From positions 1 through 64,000 of the forward strand of contig CAZQSL010000002.1 in the NCBI GenBank assembly GCA_964595945.1: DNA of 64,000 nucleotides. The letters are read 5' to 3'. This document shows positions 27,315-36,355 of this stretch, piece after piece. The position numbers and the translations under genes are program-made. The notes under the pieces were generated by a model, which saw only the letters and a list, made by a program, of their open reading frames with translations, searched no databases and was not told the DNA's origin. The stretch comes from CAZQSL01 sp964595945 (GTDB lineage: Bacteria; UBP15; UBA6099; JAJRTR01). Numbering within the stretch: the first letter of the stretch is position 1; each line of letters opens with the position of its first letter.

Positions 27315-27929
27315 ATGTATGCAATCAGGAGAATACTCGGAACGGTAATTGTGGCTCTACTGCTGCTCGGCGCTGCGTACGCGGTGTACGCTCTTGTATT
27401 TCAGCAGAAGGTCAGTCACAAGGCAACAGAAGACCTGCGACGCGGTGACAGGGATAAACAGGCCCCTGTCATTGCGCAGGTGGATGTGAAGAAGCCGCAT
27501 ATCACCCATTATGAGCAGGGCAAGCGGACATGGCGGCTTTCCGCTGACAGCATAGACGCTGACACTGTCAGGTCGCGCACTGTTTTCACCGAAGCGTCCG
27601 GGAGGCTTTTCCGCAATCCACACACCGGACGCAAGCAGCTTTCGTTCAGTTCGCCCCGCACCGTTTATGATGCGAAGACCAAAAAAGTCATAGTCGAAGG
27701 CCGTGTCACCGGGAGCCTTCATCCTGAAGGGCAGAAGATCACTGCTGACAATATGACATGGGATGATGCAAGTGGTGTGTTGCATGCGGAAAATGTGAAA
27801 CTTATGACTGCGACTACTTCACTTGCTGGAAAGAGGCTGAAGCTTACACGGGATGACAGTGTCGCATACATCACTGGCGGCGCGGAGATACGCATCAAGG
27901 TCAGAAAAAAACAGACGGCGGATAATTGA
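27315..27929 (+). CDS. LptC-like LPS export protein
   Basis: This 204-residue protein has one N-terminal TM helix (GTVIVALLLLGAAYAVYALVF) and a periplasmic beta-rich domain. The domain has the LptC/OstA-type pattern: RTWRLSADSIDADTVRSRTV, VYDAKTKKVIVEGRVTG, KITADNMTWDDASGVLHAEN. LptC joins the inner-membrane LptBFG complex to the LptA bridge in lipopolysaccharide export. Sequence in this family is weakly conserved, so the call rests on layout plus pattern. No lptA or lptB gene follows. The next gene begins one base after the stop. Confidence 0.68.
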   Translation: MYAIRRILGTVIVALLLLGAAYAVYALVFQQKVSHKATEDLRRGDRDKQAPVIAQVDVKKPHITHYEQGKRTWRLSADSIDADTVRSRTVFTEASGRLFRNPHTGRKQLSFSSPRTVYDAKTKKVIVEGRVTGSLHPEGQKITADNMTWDDASGVLHAENVKLMTATTSLAGKRLKLTRDDSVAYITGGAEIRIKVRKKQTADN

Positions 27930-28880
27930 TTGGGCAGGATGTGCAAAAATCATAGTGACCGCGAGTCGCAGGGCTTCTGTGTCAAATGCGGAGCGCCGGT
28001 GTGCGAAGAGTGTTTGACGCGCAATGAAAAAGGCCGTCCCGTATGCAATGAGTGTCTGGAGGCCATGCAGGCTTTTTCGTCGCCGTCTGCACCTTCGGCA
28101 CCGTCACTTGCGCCTCGGGAGATTCAAAGTCCGTCCGTTGTTTCCAGTTCGCAAGATGATCCGGGAATCGCTCCGGATGCCGGACTCTCCGAACCATCGC
28201 CTACTCTTGGCAGTGCGGCAAGCGACTTTTTTCAAAGAACATCGTCGAAACTCGTACGCATCCCCAAGGAATTCCGCCGCGCGATGGCGATCATGATCGA
28301 CATGCTCATCATAGGGGCATTGTCCGCACCGGCCGCAGTGTTACTGCAATCTCTCACGATGATCACATTTCACGAAGTCAGCGGCATCGGATACACTCTT
28401 AGCGGGATATTTGCAGTCATCGTTGTATCGCTGTTGTATATGGTGCTGACGGTAACGATAATGAGCGGTACGATCGGCAAACGGATATGCGGGCTCAAGA
28501 TCGTCAATACGGAAGTCGGCATCAGGATTTCCTTCATCGATGCCGTGTGGCGATGGATAGGTTTTTTCGCCGCGGCGATATGGGCATACTGGGGATTTGC
28601 ACTAGGAAAGATTTTAGTGATAAACGCATGGCGCACCAAGGTGGTGCCGGTGCAGGTGGCTCTGCTGCTGGTCGGGATAGCTGTATTTCTCTTTTTTGGA
28701 TCAGGGTTGTTCATCACACTGGTGGGCAAACACAAGAGGGGATTTCACGATATCCTTGCAGACAGCATTGTCATAAACGATATAGTAACTGGAAAGGAAA
28801 AAACAGAAGATGAAAATCAATCCGGAAAAGTATCAGGGAGTGACGATCAGAAAAGGAAGACTCTGTTTCGGCGGCGCTGA
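27930..28880 (+). CDS. B-box zinc-finger and RDD-domain membrane protein
   Basis: The 316-residue product opens with a zinc-binding module of the B-box type (C-K-N-H, C-V-K-C, C-E-E-C, C-N-E-C within residues 5-45). A Ser/Pro-rich linker follows, then an RDD membrane domain beginning RRAMAIMIDMLIIGALSAP. Further TM segments and GTIGKRICGLKIVNTEVG match the family. RDD proteins are thought to take part in transport; the role is unknown here. The start is uncertain: TTG 27930 directly after the upstream stop, or ATG 27939. The last 24 residues (KTEDENQSGK...) overlap the start of lysA by 71 bases in another frame. Confidence 0.72.
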   Translation: MGRMCKNHSDRESQGFCVKCGAPVCEECLTRNEKGRPVCNECLEAMQAFSSPSAPSAPSLAPREIQSPSVVSSSQDDPGIAPDAGLSEPSPTLGSAASDFFQRTSSKLVRIPKEFRRAMAIMIDMLIIGALSAPAAVLLQSLTMITFHEVSGIGYTLSGIFAVIVVSLLYMVLTVTIMSGTIGKRICGLKIVNTEVGIRISFIDAVWRWIGFFAAAIWAYWGFALGKILVINAWRTKVVPVQVALLLVGIAVFLFFGSGLFITLVGKHKRGFHDILADSIVINDIVTGKEKTEDENQSGKVSGSDDQKRKTLFRRR

Positions 28881-30132
28881 TGTCGTGAAACTGGCCTCAG
28901 AATTCGGCACGCCCCTTTACATCGTCGATGAGAATGTGCTGCGTGGCAATTGCCGGGCCTATAAAGAGTCTTTCGAGGCAAAGTATCCCAATGTGACGGT
29001 CATCCTCGCGAGCAAGGCTCTGATGACGCTCGCAGTGGCACGTATCGCCGCATCGGAAGGTCTTGCTATCGACGTGGCAAGTATCGGCGAGATGCGGGGC
29101 GGGGTCCTTGCCGGAGTCGATCCGGCCAACATGTTTTACCACGGTAATTTCAAGAAGAAAGAAGACCTCGAAACCGCCCTCGCATGGGGCATAGGATGTA
29201 TTGTGCTCGACTCTGCGCACGAAGCCGAAATGCTCGACAAAATCGCTCGCGCCAAAGGCATCACGCAGAAAGTGCTCCTGCGCATAACGCCAGGCGTCGA
29301 AGCTCATGTGCACGAAATGGTGCAGGTCGGCAAGCTTGACACAAAGTTCGGCATGCCCATCGAAAGCGGGCTTGCCTTTGACCTTGTCAAAAAGATTACG
29401 AAGCTCAAGAATCTGGATTTTTTCGGCATTCACTATCACATTGGCTCCCAGATACTTGATCCTGATCCGTTCCGTGTATCAGTGCAGACAGTCGTTGCCT
29501 TTATGAAAGAACTCAAGGGCCAGCTCGGCCTCGACATACGAGCGCTAAATGTCGGCGGAGGGTATCCCGTAAGATACGCGACTCGGCAGGCGCTCCCCGC
29601 ACCTGAAAAATTCGCCAATGCTATCACTTCGGAAGTGAAAAAGCAGATCAAGGCTAATGGACTTATCCTGCCACATCTGTATCTCGAACCCGGTCGCGCG
29701 CTCGTCGGCCCTGCCGGCATGACCATCTATACGGTAGGTCCTGTCAAGGATATTCCCGGTGTCCGCACTTACGTTTCGGTTGACGGCGGTCTTTCTGACA
29801 ATCCGCGGCCAGCCCTCTACGACTCGGTCTACGAGGCCGTCATCGCCAACAGGGCCGACGCAAAAAAGGGATTTGTAACATGCCGGGTCAGCGGTCGCCA
29901 TTGCGAGACTGACACTCTTATCAAAGACATTGATCTCGCATCTCCCGTGGCCGGCGACATCCTCGCCGTCTTCACCACCGGAGCTTACAATCACGCCATG
30001 TCCAGCAACTACAATAAATTCCCGCGTCCAGCGATGGTACTTGTCAACAATGGCAAAGCCGACCTTATCATCGCCCGCGAAACTTATGACGAGCTCTACA
30101 GAAATGACATCATACCGGAGCGTCTGAAATGA
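28810..30132 (+). CDS. lysA: Diaminopimelate decarboxylase
   Basis: This 440-residue PLP enzyme of the alanine-racemase-like fold makes L-lysine from meso-diaminopimelate. It has FGTPLYIVDENVLR at the start, VILASKALMTLAVARIAASE (the PLP lysine region is ASKA here), HYHIGSQILDPDPF, LNVGGGYPV, the EPGRALVGPAG phosphate-binding block, and the CRVSGRHCETDTLI motif near the active site. The C-terminus GAYNHAMSSNYNKFPRPAMV is typical. It starts at ATG 28810, inside the end of the RDD gene. Its last bases overlap the ATGA of the next gene, so translation is coupled. Confidence 0.95.
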   Translation: MKINPEKYQGVTIRKGRLCFGGADVVKLASEFGTPLYIVDENVLRGNCRAYKESFEAKYPNVTVILASKALMTLAVARIAASEGLAIDVASIGEMRGGVLAGVDPANMFYHGNFKKKEDLETALAWGIGCIVLDSAHEAEMLDKIARAKGITQKVLLRITPGVEAHVHEMVQVGKLDTKFGMPIESGLAFDLVKKITKLKNLDFFGIHYHIGSQILDPDPFRVSVQTVVAFMKELKGQLGLDIRALNVGGGYPVRYATRQALPAPEKFANAITSEVKKQIKANGLILPHLYLEPGRALVGPAGMTIYTVGPVKDIPGVRTYVSVDGGLSDNPRPALYDSVYEAVIANRADAKKGFVTCRVSGRHCETDTLIKDIDLASPVAGDILAVFTTGAYNHAMSSNYNKFPRPAMVLVNNGKADLIIARETYDELYRNDIIPERLK

Positions 30133-30932
30133 TCGGATATGAGGATCCCCGGGATTTCGGCAGAGCGTGCCGGAGCATTGCGTTATTACTGATACTCACG
30201 TCCATGATAATGCTTACGGGATGCAGCCGCAGGCTATCGTTCTGGCCCAAGCCCGGGAAAACCTTTGTCTATCACATTTCCAACAAGGCGACCATGGTAG
30301 ATGCGAGCGGCAAAAGGACCGAGCAGTCCGAACGAGACACTCTTGTCGTGACCATGATGGTCAAGCAGGCCGTGATGAACAAGGTTTCACTGGATTTCAC
30401 GGCCTACCCCCCTGGCACTCCCAACAGTCTGGAAAAAGCGAGGATACTCGGTACGATGCGTGTAGCGCTCGACAGTAGAGGCATGGTGCTTGAAACATTC
30501 AGCCCGAAGGGATTTCCCATGTCTGTCTCTGAGCTTACGCCGTTCATTCCGGACATGAAAATCAAAAAAGGCTCCAGATGGAAATATGACATCGGCAAAC
30601 GGCCAGTCGATAAGTCCGAGAGCCTTTCGGTCAGTTCGGAATGTATTGGGAAAGAGACCGTCGCCGGGGCTAAGGCATGGCATGTCAAGGGAAAGGCCTC
30701 GTACAGCTACGACACTGCGGCTTCGTCAAAAAACGGTGACTCGGAAATGCCCGTGAAGATCGAATACAGGCTCGACGAAGATGTTTATCTCAATCCGGAA
30801 GATGCCGTCATACTGAAAAGGGTGGTTGTCGAAAACCGGGTGTTTGAAGTATTCAGGAAAGTGGGCGGCCGCCCGATTGCAAAAGGATCGCAGACCAACC
30901 GCGTAACCATCGAATTGGTAGACATACATTGA
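30129..30932 (+). CDS. Lipoprotein of unknown function
   Basis: I do not recognise this 267-residue family. The lipobox is MLTGC with the acylated cysteine at 32, so the protein is attached to a membrane. The mature part is beta-rich and contains KPGKTFVYHISNKATMVD, LGTMRVALDSRGMVLETFSP, and PFIPDMKIKKGSRWKYDIGK. This pattern resembles the many bacterial secreted proteins with DUF-type beta sandwich folds of unknown role. It shares an ATGA overlap with lysA and a TTGA overlap with the next gene, so it is embedded in the operon. GGAG is nine bases upstream. Confidence 0.6.
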   Translation: MIGYEDPRDFGRACRSIALLLILTSMIMLTGCSRRLSFWPKPGKTFVYHISNKATMVDASGKRTEQSERDTLVVTMMVKQAVMNKVSLDFTAYPPGTPNSLEKARILGTMRVALDSRGMVLETFSPKGFPMSVSELTPFIPDMKIKKGSRWKYDIGKRPVDKSESLSVSSECIGKETVAGAKAWHVKGKASYSYDTAASSKNGDSEMPVKIEYRLDEDVYLNPEDAVILKRVVVENRVFEVFRKVGGRPIAKGSQTNRVTIELVDIH

Positions 30933-32248
30933 ATCTGACAGAAAACATAACAACATATTGCAGCGAACCAGTCAGAGCCGTCATCGCCAATGTGTCTGAA
31001 ATATCGAAACAAAGGGGCATCGGAGCCTGGCTCGTCGGCGGAGCGGTGCGTGATCTTCTGCGTCACAAACCAGTCGAGGATATCGACATTGCGGTGGAGT
31101 GCAGAGGTGAAATCTTTGCCCGCGCCCTTCAGGCTGTCCGTGGCGGCAAAGTCGAAATCCATCCGCATTTCGGGACGGCGTCGCTCAGATGTCCGGGGGC
31201 GGGGCTGATAGATTTCGCCATGACGCGCACGGAGACCTACCGCTGCAATGGCGCGCTGCCCGATGTTGAGCAGTCTACCATCGAGAGCGATCTCAAGCGG
31301 CGCGATTTTACTGTCAATGCTATGGCCGTTTCTCTCCACGAAACTGATTTCGGGGGATTGATGGACCCTTTCGGCGGAGTCAGCGACATAGCGGCCTGCC
31401 GGCTGATTGCAATTCACGAACGCAGCTTTTGCGACGATCCTACGCGCATACTCCGTGGCATACGGTTTGCCGCGCGTTTCGGTTACGATTTCGAAGAAGA
31501 AACGGCGCGACTCGCGAAACATGCCACCCGCGAAAGGTTCTTCGACAGCATTTCCGGCGCGCGGTTGAGGAAAGAGATGGTAATGATGTTCGACTCGCCG
31601 TCGCGCGCCGCAGCATTACAGCAGATGATAGCGCTCGGCGTGCCCAATGCGCTGTGCCCGGGCCTGTTTTTCGATACCACCGATTTCCTGCCCATCGACA
31701 ACACGGCAGAAGCGCTCGCCGCACTCGCGGAGTATGTAGCCGAAACGCACCCCGGAGTGTGGCTCGCCGCTCTTCTGTCGGCGGTGGCGCACAATGAAGA
31801 GAAGGTGATAAGAAACTTCATATCTCGAATTGAAGGGACCTCGGAAGAACGCGAATGCGTGAAGCTGCTTTTCGAGGACAGATTTCATGTCGCTTTGAAA
31901 ACACTCTCTTCTCTCGGAGCCACCCCTGCCGATATCGATGAAATACTCAGCGGCTTTCCGCCGGAAATCATCCTGAGATTATATGCCGCGACAGGATCGG
32001 TGGAGCGGTGGAATATCGAAACGTACGTTAACGAAACCCGGCGTGTCGCACTCGAAATCAACGGTGACGACCTTGTCGCGGCCGGATGTCTTTCAGGCGC
32101 TTCGATCGGGAATACTTTGCGAAAAGTCCTGAGAATGAAACAAAACGGTGATGTTTTTACCCGCGAACACGAACTCGATGCGGCATTGAAACTGCTCGGT
32201 AAAACACCGGGCGAATCAGCCGCGGACATGGAGCATTCTGATGGTTGA
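30929..32248 (+). CDS. cca: CCA-adding/poly(A) polymerase-type tRNA nucleotidyltransferase
   Basis: The 439-residue product has the class II nucleotidyltransferase head. It has AWLVGGAVRDLLRHK with the G-G motif at 37-38, the catalytic D51-x-D53 in VEDIDIAV, and the RRDFTVNAMA motif. The block GVSDIAACRLIAIHERSFCD DPTRILRGIR is the ATP/CTP-recognition region. It would add or repair the CCA end of tRNAs, though poly(A) polymerase activity is a known alternative in this family. It starts at TTG 30929, sharing TTGA with the upstream stop. The next gene overlaps it by eight bases. Confidence 0.9.
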   Translation: MNLTENITTYCSEPVRAVIANVSEISKQRGIGAWLVGGAVRDLLRHKPVEDIDIAVECRGEIFARALQAVRGGKVEIHPHFGTASLRCPGAGLIDFAMTRTETYRCNGALPDVEQSTIESDLKRRDFTVNAMAVSLHETDFGGLMDPFGGVSDIAACRLIAIHERSFCDDPTRILRGIRFAARFGYDFEEETARLAKHATRERFFDSISGARLRKEMVMMFDSPSRAAALQQMIALGVPNALCPGLFFDTTDFLPIDNTAEALAALAEYVAETHPGVWLAALLSAVAHNEEKVIRNFISRIEGTSEERECVKLLFEDRFHVALKTLSSLGATPADIDEILSGFPPEIILRLYAATGSVERWNIETYVNETRRVALEINGDDLVAAGCLSGASIGNTLRKVLRMKQNGDVFTREHELDAALKLLGKTPGESAADMEHSDG

Positions 32249-32897
32249 TGGCATCTCACAGCGACTGATCATGTTTATCGTGTTTCTGCCGCTGTATCTG
32301 ATAGCGACAAGTTTTCATGAATTCGGCCACGCTTACGCTGCGTACAAATGCGGCGACGACACAGCCACGAGGCTCGGTCGGCTTACGCTCAATCCTATGG
32401 CACACATCGATCCGGCGGGCCTTTTGATGTTCGCGGTCACTGTTATTTTTTCCGCGGTCGGATTCGGCTGGGCGAAGCCGGTGCCGATCAATCCGCTCCG
32501 CTTCAGGAAAATCCGGCGTGACACCATCATTGTGTCGATAGCCGGTGTCGCGGGCAATTTTTTTCTCCTGATACTGGGCATCATACTGCTGAAAGGCATG
32601 ATGATGGCGGGGTTTTTATCTCAGGAAACCCCTCTAGCCAGGATGATCTGGCAGATTATGATGCAGTTTATTTTTTTCAACGGTGTGCTTATCGCATTCA
32701 ACCTCATTCCCGTGCCGCCGCTCGATGGCTCCAAGATTCTCATGATGCTGCTCCCGCTCAAGTCGGCTATCAAGCTCGAAAAAATCGAACCTTACGGGAT
32801 GCTTGTAATACTACTGCTGATGTATCTGCATGTGATAGATTTCATCGTGGGCATCATGAGTGTGGTGCTTGGCAGGGTGCTTAATTTTGTACTGTAA
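32241..32897 (+). CDS. Site-2 protease family (M50) membrane metalloprotease
   Basis: This 218-residue integral membrane protein has the zinc motif HEFGH at 26-30 in the first TM. It also has GRLTLNPMAHIDPAGLLMF, the FGWAKPVPINPLRFRKIRRD loop, and the third zinc ligand in NLIPVPPLDGSKI. It lacks the PDZ domain of the RseP type and matches the short M50 branch. Such proteases cut membrane-bound substrates, often regulators. No partner anti-sigma factor is visible. It overlaps cca by eight bases and has GGAG seven bases before the ATG, and scpA follows after 23 bases. Confidence 0.92.
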   Translation: MVDGISQRLIMFIVFLPLYLIATSFHEFGHAYAAYKCGDDTATRLGRLTLNPMAHIDPAGLLMFAVTVIFSAVGFGWAKPVPINPLRFRKIRRDTIIVSIAGVAGNFFLLILGIILLKGMMMAGFLSQETPLARMIWQIMMQFIFFNGVLIAFNLIPVPPLDGSKILMMLLPLKSAIKLEKIEPYGMLVILLLMYLHVIDFIVGIMSVVLGRVLNFVL

Positions 32898-32920
32898 TTA
32901 TTTACTCACTGGACAGGCTG

Positions 32921-33688
32921 ATGGTCTACGAAATAGCAATAAAGTTCCCGGGGTATGACGGCACGCTCGAACTGCTTGTCGAGCAGGTGCGGCGCTTCGA
33001 GGTGGATATCCTCGACGTACGCCTCAGTGACGTGGTCGAACGTGTCCGCGAGGCGCTTTCGGTCGACTATGATCTCCATAAATTCACACCGGTATACATG
33101 GTTTCGAAGCTCCTGTATCTTAAGTCGCGCAATCTCCTGCCCGGGCAGGATCAATTCGAAGAGACTGACCTGATCGAGGAAGATGAACGTCAGGACGACG
33201 AAGAAGAAACCACCCGCGTCCGCGAGCGCCTCGAAGAAATGTATCGAGCGTTCAGTGAGACAGGTGCTAAATTCAGGGATATGATCGACGAGAATACACG
33301 TCGTCTGCGTTCTTATCAAACACGCGCCGGAGAGCTTCCGGGCTTTATCGACGAGCTTGCCTATATCGAGGAAATCACTCCCTTCGATCTCCTCCTCACC
33401 ATGTCCCATATTATCAAACGCAGTCTCGAAGACCATACCTATCACGTCAATACCGATCCTGCCCAGCAACTCAACCGCAGGATTTCCGAAATATTCGATT
33501 TCCTCCTCAACCGGACAGGCTCTACGATATTCTTCTCGGACATCGTAAGCGAAAAGCCCGAGAAGCCTGAGGCTGTCCTGTCGTTTCTCGCAGTCGTCTA
33601 TCTCGTTTCGCAGGAACGCATCGAAGCAGTCCAGAACACGCCCTACGGCGATATTCACATCACGATAAAGGAAACCACAGCCGCGTGA
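32921..33688 (+). CDS. scpA: Segregation and condensation protein A
   Basis: The 255-residue protein is ScpA, the kleisin subunit of the bacterial SMC condensin complex. It opens with a kleisin N-terminal pattern: FPGYDGTLELLVEQVRRFEV and DILDVRLSDVVERVREAL. FTPVYMVSKLLYLKSRNLLP is the typical ScpA helix. The C-terminal winged-helix ends LVSQERIEAVQNTPYGDIHI. The stop overlaps the GTGA start of scpB, so the two are coupled. No smc gene is seen in the window. Confidence 0.93.
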   Translation: MVYEIAIKFPGYDGTLELLVEQVRRFEVDILDVRLSDVVERVREALSVDYDLHKFTPVYMVSKLLYLKSRNLLPGQDQFEETDLIEEDERQDDEEETTRVRERLEEMYRAFSETGAKFRDMIDENTRRLRSYQTRAGELPGFIDELAYIEEITPFDLLLTMSHIIKRSLEDHTYHVNTDPAQQLNRRISEIFDFLLNRTGSTIFFSDIVSEKPEKPEAVLSFLAVVYLVSQERIEAVQNTPYGDIHITIKETTAA

Positions 33689-34248
33689 CCGCTCCTCCTG
33701 CGGCATGGATGGACAATGTTATGCCGGATATTAAAACAATCGCAAACACCATCGAAGGCATTTTGTTTCTGTCGCCGGTGCCGGTGGCGCTCAAGAGTGT
33801 CATGGCGCACCTCGCCATAGATCAGGATCAGGCACAGACAGCATTTGACATGCTGGTAAACCGATACAACGAAACAGATGGCGGACTCGAAATCATGCAG
33901 TCTGCGGGCGGATATGAAATCGTCACCCGAAAGGAGTATTCGGAACCTCTCAGGAGCTTTTTCGGCAAGATGGACCGCACGCGCATCTCAAGAGCAGCAC
34001 TCGAAACTCTTTCGGTAATCGCCTATAAACAGCCTGTCACACGTTCGGACATCGAAGCGATCCGTGGAGTCAATTCTTCCGGAGTCATACACTCCATGCT
34101 CGACTGGGGGCTCATCAGGATCGTCGGCAAGGGCGACGGGGTAGGGCGTCCGTTTCTTTTTGGCACCACTCCAGAGTTTCTCCGTTTTCTCGGACTCAAT
34201 TCGCTCGAAGACCTTCCGCCGCTCGATTCGCTCGAAAAGAAAATCTGA
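33685..34248 (+). CDS. scpB: Segregation and condensation protein B
   Basis: This 187-residue protein is ScpB, which binds the ScpA kleisin as a dimer in the SMC complex. Characteristic blocks are KTIANTIEGILFLSPVPVAL, GLEIMQSAGGYEIVTRKEYS, LETLSVIAYKQPVTRSDIEA and IRGVNSSGVIHSMLDWGLI. The ORF starts with GTG 33685 in a GTGA overlap with scpA. An alternative ATG at 33721 gives a more usual length and has GGATGGA upstream; the first 12 residues of the longer form are not conserved. Either start is possible. Confidence 0.93.
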   Translation: MTAPPAAWMDNVMPDIKTIANTIEGILFLSPVPVALKSVMAHLAIDQDQAQTAFDMLVNRYNETDGGLEIMQSAGGYEIVTRKEYSEPLRSFFGKMDRTRISRAALETLSVIAYKQPVTRSDIEAIRGVNSSGVIHSMLDWGLIRIVGKGDGVGRPFLFGTTPEFLRFLGLNSLEDLPPLDSLEKKI

Positions 34249-34285
34249 TCTTTCCAGTTATGTCATCCGATACGGAGTGCGATCC

Positions 34286-35044
34286 ATGAATCCCGAAAAA
34301 CTCAAATGTCTACTGCAATCAGTCGCCGATGGAACCCTGTCGGCCGCAGCCGCATTGGACGGGCTCAGGGACCTGCCGTATGAAGACATGGGTTTTGCCA
34401 AGCTCGACCATCACAGAGGCATCCGTACAGGCGCTCCTGAAGTAGTCTACTGCGAAGGTAAAAAACGCGATCATCTCATGAAGATTGTCGAAAATTTCGT
34501 TTCCCGCCGTGTAAATATGCTGCTGACACGAGTGCCGGACAATCTTGACCAGGCGGTGCTTGCGATCGAACCTGCCGCTGAATATCATGCTGACGCTCGT
34601 ATCATACGAATGATTTACGATCCCCCAGCCAAACCTTCGAAAAAAACTCTTGTCGTGGCAGCGGGCACTGCCGACATTTCCGTGGCCGAAGAAGCCGCCA
34701 TAACTGCTGATACAATAGGATGCACCGTCGAAAGACTCTACGATGTAGGAGTGGCCGGCATCCATCGGTTGCTCGACAATCGCGCGAAGCTGGACGAGGC
34801 AGGCGCAATAGTCGTCGTAGCGGGCATGGAGGGCGCGCTCGCGAGCGTAGTGGGCGGGCTGACATCGACTCCCGTAGTCGCAGTCCCTACAAGTGTCGGG
34901 TACGGCGCTTCTTTCGGCGGATTGTCCGCACTGCTCGCCATGCTTACCACATGCGCTCCCGGTGTCTCGGTGATGAATATCGACAATGGATTCGGCGGCG
35001 GTTATTTCGCGGCAGCGATCTGTCGTAAAATCGACGGGCTGTGA
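34286..35044 (+). CDS. larB: Nickel pincer cofactor biosynthesis protein LarB
   Basis: The 252-residue product has a PurE-like C-terminal half. It matches LarB with DLPYEDMGFAKLDHHRGIR, PEVVYCEGKKRDHL, LVVAAGTADISVAEEAAITA, RLYDVGVAGIHRLLDN, VVVAGMEGALASVVGG, VPTSVGYGASFGGLSALLA and NIDNGFGGGYFAA. LarB carboxylates and cleaves nicotinic acid adenine dinucleotide, the first step to the nickel pincer cofactor. LarC and LarE, which finish the cofactor, and lactate racemase itself are not in view. ATG 34286 has CGGAG ten bases upstream. Confidence 0.9.
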   Translation: MNPEKLKCLLQSVADGTLSAAAALDGLRDLPYEDMGFAKLDHHRGIRTGAPEVVYCEGKKRDHLMKIVENFVSRRVNMLLTRVPDNLDQAVLAIEPAAEYHADARIIRMIYDPPAKPSKKTLVVAAGTADISVAEEAAITADTIGCTVERLYDVGVAGIHRLLDNRAKLDEAGAIVVVAGMEGALASVVGGLTSTPVVAVPTSVGYGASFGGLSALLAMLTTCAPGVSVMNIDNGFGGGYFAAAICRKIDGL

Positions 35045-35244
35045 CCCGCATGCGCTCCTTTTTTTTTGAATATATATGTGGCAGTTTTCCCGTACCGTTA
35101 TGATATAATTGGGGCAAGTGCGTGTTATGTCGATACAGCGCGGCTGCGGATGAAATCAAAATTGGGACCGCTATGTTGTTAAGCAAACATTTAGTTATAA
35201 TTGTTATCATATATGAATGACACATGATACGGGGTGGAAATCAG

Positions 35245-36333
35245 ATGAATAAAAGAAGTATTGCAATGATCCTTTTCGCGGCAGTGTTTTCTGTTTTCGT
35301 CACAGGTTGCAGCAACGAGACAGACAAGGCAATTAAAATGCTCGGTGGCGACAAAAAACAGCAGAAAGAAGCTATGGACATTATTGCCATCACAGCGTCC
35401 GATCCGCTTCCTTCGCTCAAAAAGGCTATTGTCAATCCCAAGCTTTCGCCTGTCACGCGCAAAAATGTAGCGATCCTCCTTGGCAGAAAAGGTGAAGAAG
35501 CCGGAGACGAAACTCTTGTCGATACCCTCGACAAGGCAATCGCCGGGACAAAAGAAAAAGAAGTCAAGGAAGAAATCATCAGGGCAATTGACAGAATCCC
35601 CGGCGAAAAAAGTCTGAAATCAATGCAGGCACTCATGGCAGGAAAAGACGCAGATGCGGCTGCCACCGCCGAGGAACTTCTCAATGTCCGTGCCAACACG
35701 CTTGTCGTAGAAGCTAATTCGCTCGTCGGCGAAGCAGCGCTTCCACGCCAGATCAAACTGCTCGAAGAAGCCGTGAAAATCAATCCTGCCAACAGGGAAC
35801 TGCTCGAAAAGCTCGCCGGCTATTACGAACTCAACGGACAGGCCGACAAGGCCACCGCGCTCTACAATGCCGGCGGAGCATACGTCAAAGCGTTCAAAGT
35901 ATTTGGCCCGCTTGCCATCAGTACCAAGCTCGAACCTGCGACACCGGAACTTCCCGCCTTCGCACCCGATGGCACTGAGCTCGCATGGTTTGACTTCAGG
36001 GAAGTCGGAGAAGGCGGCGCCGCCGATTTCAGGAAAAATCAGGCAACGAAAACCAGTCGCTCGGTCTATTTCGCATCGTTCAAGGTCAACAGCAAAAAGG
36101 CACAGGATGCGGTTTTCAAGATCACGACCGAGGACAAAGTGGTAGTCTGGGTCAACGGCAAACAGGTTTTTGACACAGAAGGAAGCGCCGCCGAACAAAA
36201 GACCGGCATCAAAATCAAAGCTGGCAGCAACGATATCCTGCTGGGTATCATGTCTAAACGATACGCGAGATTTTCCGTCAGGCTGAGCGACAAGCAAGAT
36301 CAGGTGCTTCCCGGCGCAAATTACGGAATTTAA
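35245..36333 (+). CDS. Lipoprotein with helical repeats and C-terminal beta domain
   Basis: The 362-residue product is a lipoprotein (FVTGC, Cys at 22). Residues about 25-180 are charged helical repeats resembling HEAT/TPR units (NVAILLGRKGEEAGDETL, EIIRAIDRIPGEKSLK, LLEEAVKINPANRELLEKLA). The C-terminal part, with AWFDFREVGEGGAADFRKNQ and VVVWVNGKQVFDTEG, is like the sugar-binding or PA14-type beta modules that carry VNGK. A plausible role is an envelope scaffold; the function is unknown. A perfect TATAAT at 35196-35201, without a good -35, could be its promoter. GGTGG precedes ATG 35245. Confidence 0.62.
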   Translation: MNKRSIAMILFAAVFSVFVTGCSNETDKAIKMLGGDKKQQKEAMDIIAITASDPLPSLKKAIVNPKLSPVTRKNVAILLGRKGEEAGDETLVDTLDKAIAGTKEKEVKEEIIRAIDRIPGEKSLKSMQALMAGKDADAAATAEELLNVRANTLVVEANSLVGEAALPRQIKLLEEAVKINPANRELLEKLAGYYELNGQADKATALYNAGGAYVKAFKVFGPLAISTKLEPATPELPAFAPDGTELAWFDFREVGEGGAADFRKNQATKTSRSVYFASFKVNSKKAQDAVFKITTEDKVVVWVNGKQVFDTEGSAAEQKTGIKIKAGSNDILLGIMSKRYARFSVRLSDKQDQVLPGANYGI

Positions 36334-36355
36334 CCCATACGGAGGGCTTTTCAGG

